Made by a program: the position numbers and the translations under genes. From NCBI RefSeq assembly GCF_002797975.1, contig NZ_PGET01000001.1, positions 3,727,501 through 3,791,500 on the forward strand: 64,000 bases of DNA. Reading direction: 5' to 3'. The stretch's first letter is position 1. Each line of letters begins with the position of its first letter. The DNA comes from [Clostridium] celerecrescens 18A. GTDB taxonomy: Bacteria; Bacillota; Clostridia; Lachnospirales; Lachnospiraceae. The notes beneath the pieces are model-generated. The model was given only the letters and a program-made list of their open reading frames with translations. It was not told the origin of the DNA and ran no database searches. This document shows, in pieces, positions 62,735-64,000 of this stretch.

Positions 62735-64000
62735 TTATATGCAGCATTTTTCCAGGACAGTATGCTGGTCTATGGATACCGTCATGCATACCGGTGCTTT
62801 TCCTGTAAGCTCATGGCTCCGTTTATCAGGCTGCTGTGTTCCCACATACACATTGTACGTTCCGGCTTCCATTACCAGATCTCCTTGTTCATCCCTTAAA
62901 GCAAAGGCTTTGTCAGAAAGCGTCACCTGCAATTCTCTTTCCTCCCCTGGTTCCAGTTCTGCCTTTAAAAGTGCCTTAAGCTGAGCATTGGGCGTCTGAG
63001 GTGCACAGGACTTAACATATACCTGCAGGGTTTCTGCCCCCTTCTTATGCCCCACATTCTTTAACACCGCTTTTATGGTTAAGGTATCACCTGCCCCTAT
63101 CCGGTCCTGGCTTAAGTACACATCCCTTACGGAAAAATCCGTGTAGGAAAGCCCATAGCCAAAGGGATAGAGAGCCTCCTGCTCCATATATCGGTAGGTC
63201 CTGCCCTTCATGGAATAATCCGTAAAGGCCGGAAGCTCCTCTGTACTCCTGTAAAAGGTGATGGGAAGCTTTCCTTCCGGCACAAAATCACCGAACAGCA
63301 CAGCGGCCAGAGCACGGCCTCCCTGAGCTCCCGGATACCAGCCTTCTATGATTGCGGGAATATGAGCATCTGCCCAGGACACATCAAGGGCGCTTCCAGA
63401 TAAAAGTACTAAAACCACAGGCTTCCCGCTCTTATAGATTTCCTCCAACACTTGTTTCTGCAAACCTGGAAGGGACAAATTGGGCTTATCACCGCTGGCA
63501 TATTCATTCCCCTCGTCACCCTCTTCTCCTTCCAGACTGGAATCCAGGCCCATGCAGGCAATGATTACATCACTGGCTTCACATACTCCGCGAACCTCTG
63601 ATAACCGGTCATTCTCCTGCCCCAGGCCGCTTACCCTCGGTTTACATAAATGGCACCCTTCTGAGACCATAACACGGACGTCTTCTCCAACGTAATCCTG
63701 GATTCCTTCGGAAATCGTATAATACCTGGAAGCGGTACCCTCATAATTTCCAATAAGTGCCTTTCTGTTATCGCTGTTGGGTCCGATGATTCCAATGGTT
63801 TTCAGACTTCCCTTATTAAGAGGAAGTATATTCCCCTCATTTTTAAGCAGCACAAAGGATTTTCTGGAAGCTTTAAAATTCAGATCCTTATGCTCTCTGG
63901 TATCATTGTCCTCATATGTAATTTTATTGTATTCCACAGCTTCCGGCTCCTCAAACAGCCCAAGCTTCAGCCTGGTCATCATCAGATTCTCAATTGCTTC
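62735..64000 (-). CDS. Glycoside hydrolase family 3 beta-glucosidase, C-terminal part
   Basis: The 3' 421 codons of a GH3 enzyme are present; the frame is open to the right edge, so the N-terminal TIM barrel lies outside. Visible are the GH3 C-terminal alpha/beta domain (SRKSFVLLKNEGNILPLNKG, GIIGPNSDNRKALIGNYEG, then GLDSSLEGEEGDEG with the likely acid/base Glu region, PVVLVLLSGSALDVSWAD) and a fibronectin-III-like domain (about 310-400, LQVYVKSCAP). Related enzymes cleave beta-glucosides or beta-xylosides; no signal peptide can be judged. Confidence 0.93.
   Translation of the reverse strand, partial: EAIENLMMTRLKLGLFEEPEAVEYNKITYEDNDTREHKDLNFKASRKSFVLLKNEGNILPLNKGSLKTIGIIGPNSDNRKALIGNYEGTASRYYTISEGIQDYVGEDVRVMVSEGCHLCKPRVSGLGQENDRLSEVRGVCEASDVIIACMGLDSSLEGEEGDEGNEYASGDKPNLSLPGLQKQVLEEIYKSGKPVVLVLLSGSALDVSWADAHIPAIIEGWYPGAQGGRALAAVLFGDFVPEGKLPITFYRSTEELPAFTDYSMKGRTYRYMEQEALYPFGYGLSYTDFSVRDVYLSQDRIGAGDTLTIKAVLKNVGHKKGAETLQVYVKSCAPQTPNAQLKALLKAELEPGEERELQVTLSDKAFALRDEQGDLVMEAGTYNVYVGTQQPDKRSHELTGKAPVCMTVSIDQHTVLEKCCI

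Noticed and set aside
1..64000. tRNA or rRNA genes
   Set aside because: I saw no cloverleaf-like sequence with GGTTCGAATCC-type T arms and no rRNA gene in any spacer examined.

Overview
The window is a chromosomal segment of an endospore-forming, low-to-mid GC Firmicute, most likely a Lachnospiraceae (Clostridium cluster XIVa / Lacrimispora-like). This is inferred from the sporulation genes (SpoIIID, SipL-like SPOCS/LysM protein, CotS-like kinase, YtvI), the archaeal-type ProRS under a T-box, the Firmicutes-style ribosomal leaders, and the protein families as a whole. Almost all genes lie on the minus strand.

Layout. (1) 1-3.7 kb: rpmG-secE-nusG-rplK-rplA, then rplJ-rplL behind its own promoter and L10 leader; two L1-stalk-like RNA hairpins precede rplK and rplA. 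(2) 3.8-9.3 kb: a carbohydrate ABC uptake operon (lipoprotein, two permeases, no ATPase) with an enolase-superfamily sugar-acid dehydratase and an AraC regulator. (3) 9.3-13.6 kb: rfbA-rfbB-rfbD for dTDP-rhamnose (no rfbC seen) and a MerR-methyltransferase fusion regulator. The regulator's own promoter and the rfbA promoter share a 19-bp-spacer MerR-type architecture with nearly the same operator. (4) 13.7-18.5 kb: a capsule/exopolysaccharide control operon: choline-binding-type wall protein, an unknown multi-span membrane protein, PHP phosphatase (CpsB), chain-length regulator (CpsC) and BY-kinase (CpsD). (5) 18.7-22.6 kb: VanZ-like protein, gene debris, and a dead IS3-family element that truncates an Fe-S protein. 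(6) 21.8-30 kb: an AT-rich polysaccharide assembly island (SDR with an apparent frameshift, two GT2s, flippase, pyruvyl transferase, polymerase, GT32, Alg13/Alg14-like pair). Upstream of it are a leader hairpin, a six-unit 16-bp tandem repeat and a divergent priming glycosyl-1-phosphate transferase with its own promoter and operator-like dyad. (7) 32.5-53 kb: mostly housekeeping genes: XRE regulator, GNAT, comFC, recD2, mreB, ABC-F, phosphoglucomutase, cotS-like, cca, T-box-proS, ytvI, RluA-type synthase, nitroreductase, hemolysin-III-like, GIY-YIG and sipL. Two further intergenic tandem repeats and a four-hairpin candidate ncRNA lie here. (8) 53-62.1 kb: cysE, a PrcB-like lipoprotein and a complete polyamine operon, speA-speE-CASDH-nspC-aguA-aguB, preceded by a long, highly structured leader ending in an intrinsic terminator. 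(9) 62.1-64 kb: spoIIID and the 3' part of a GH3 beta-glucosidase that runs off the right edge.

Functionally, the window joins surface-polysaccharide production (dTDP-rhamnose, phosphoglucomutase, priming transferase, GTs, flippase, polymerase, BY-kinase/phosphatase control) with polyamine synthesis from arginine through agmatine, N-carbamoylputrescine and putrescine to spermidine. The polyamine operon carries enzymes for both the aminopropyl-transfer route and the carboxyspermidine route. The observations I rate highest are the structured leader of the polyamine operon, the paired MerR-type promoters, the ncRNA at 38.3-38.5 kb and the 16-bp repeat array.
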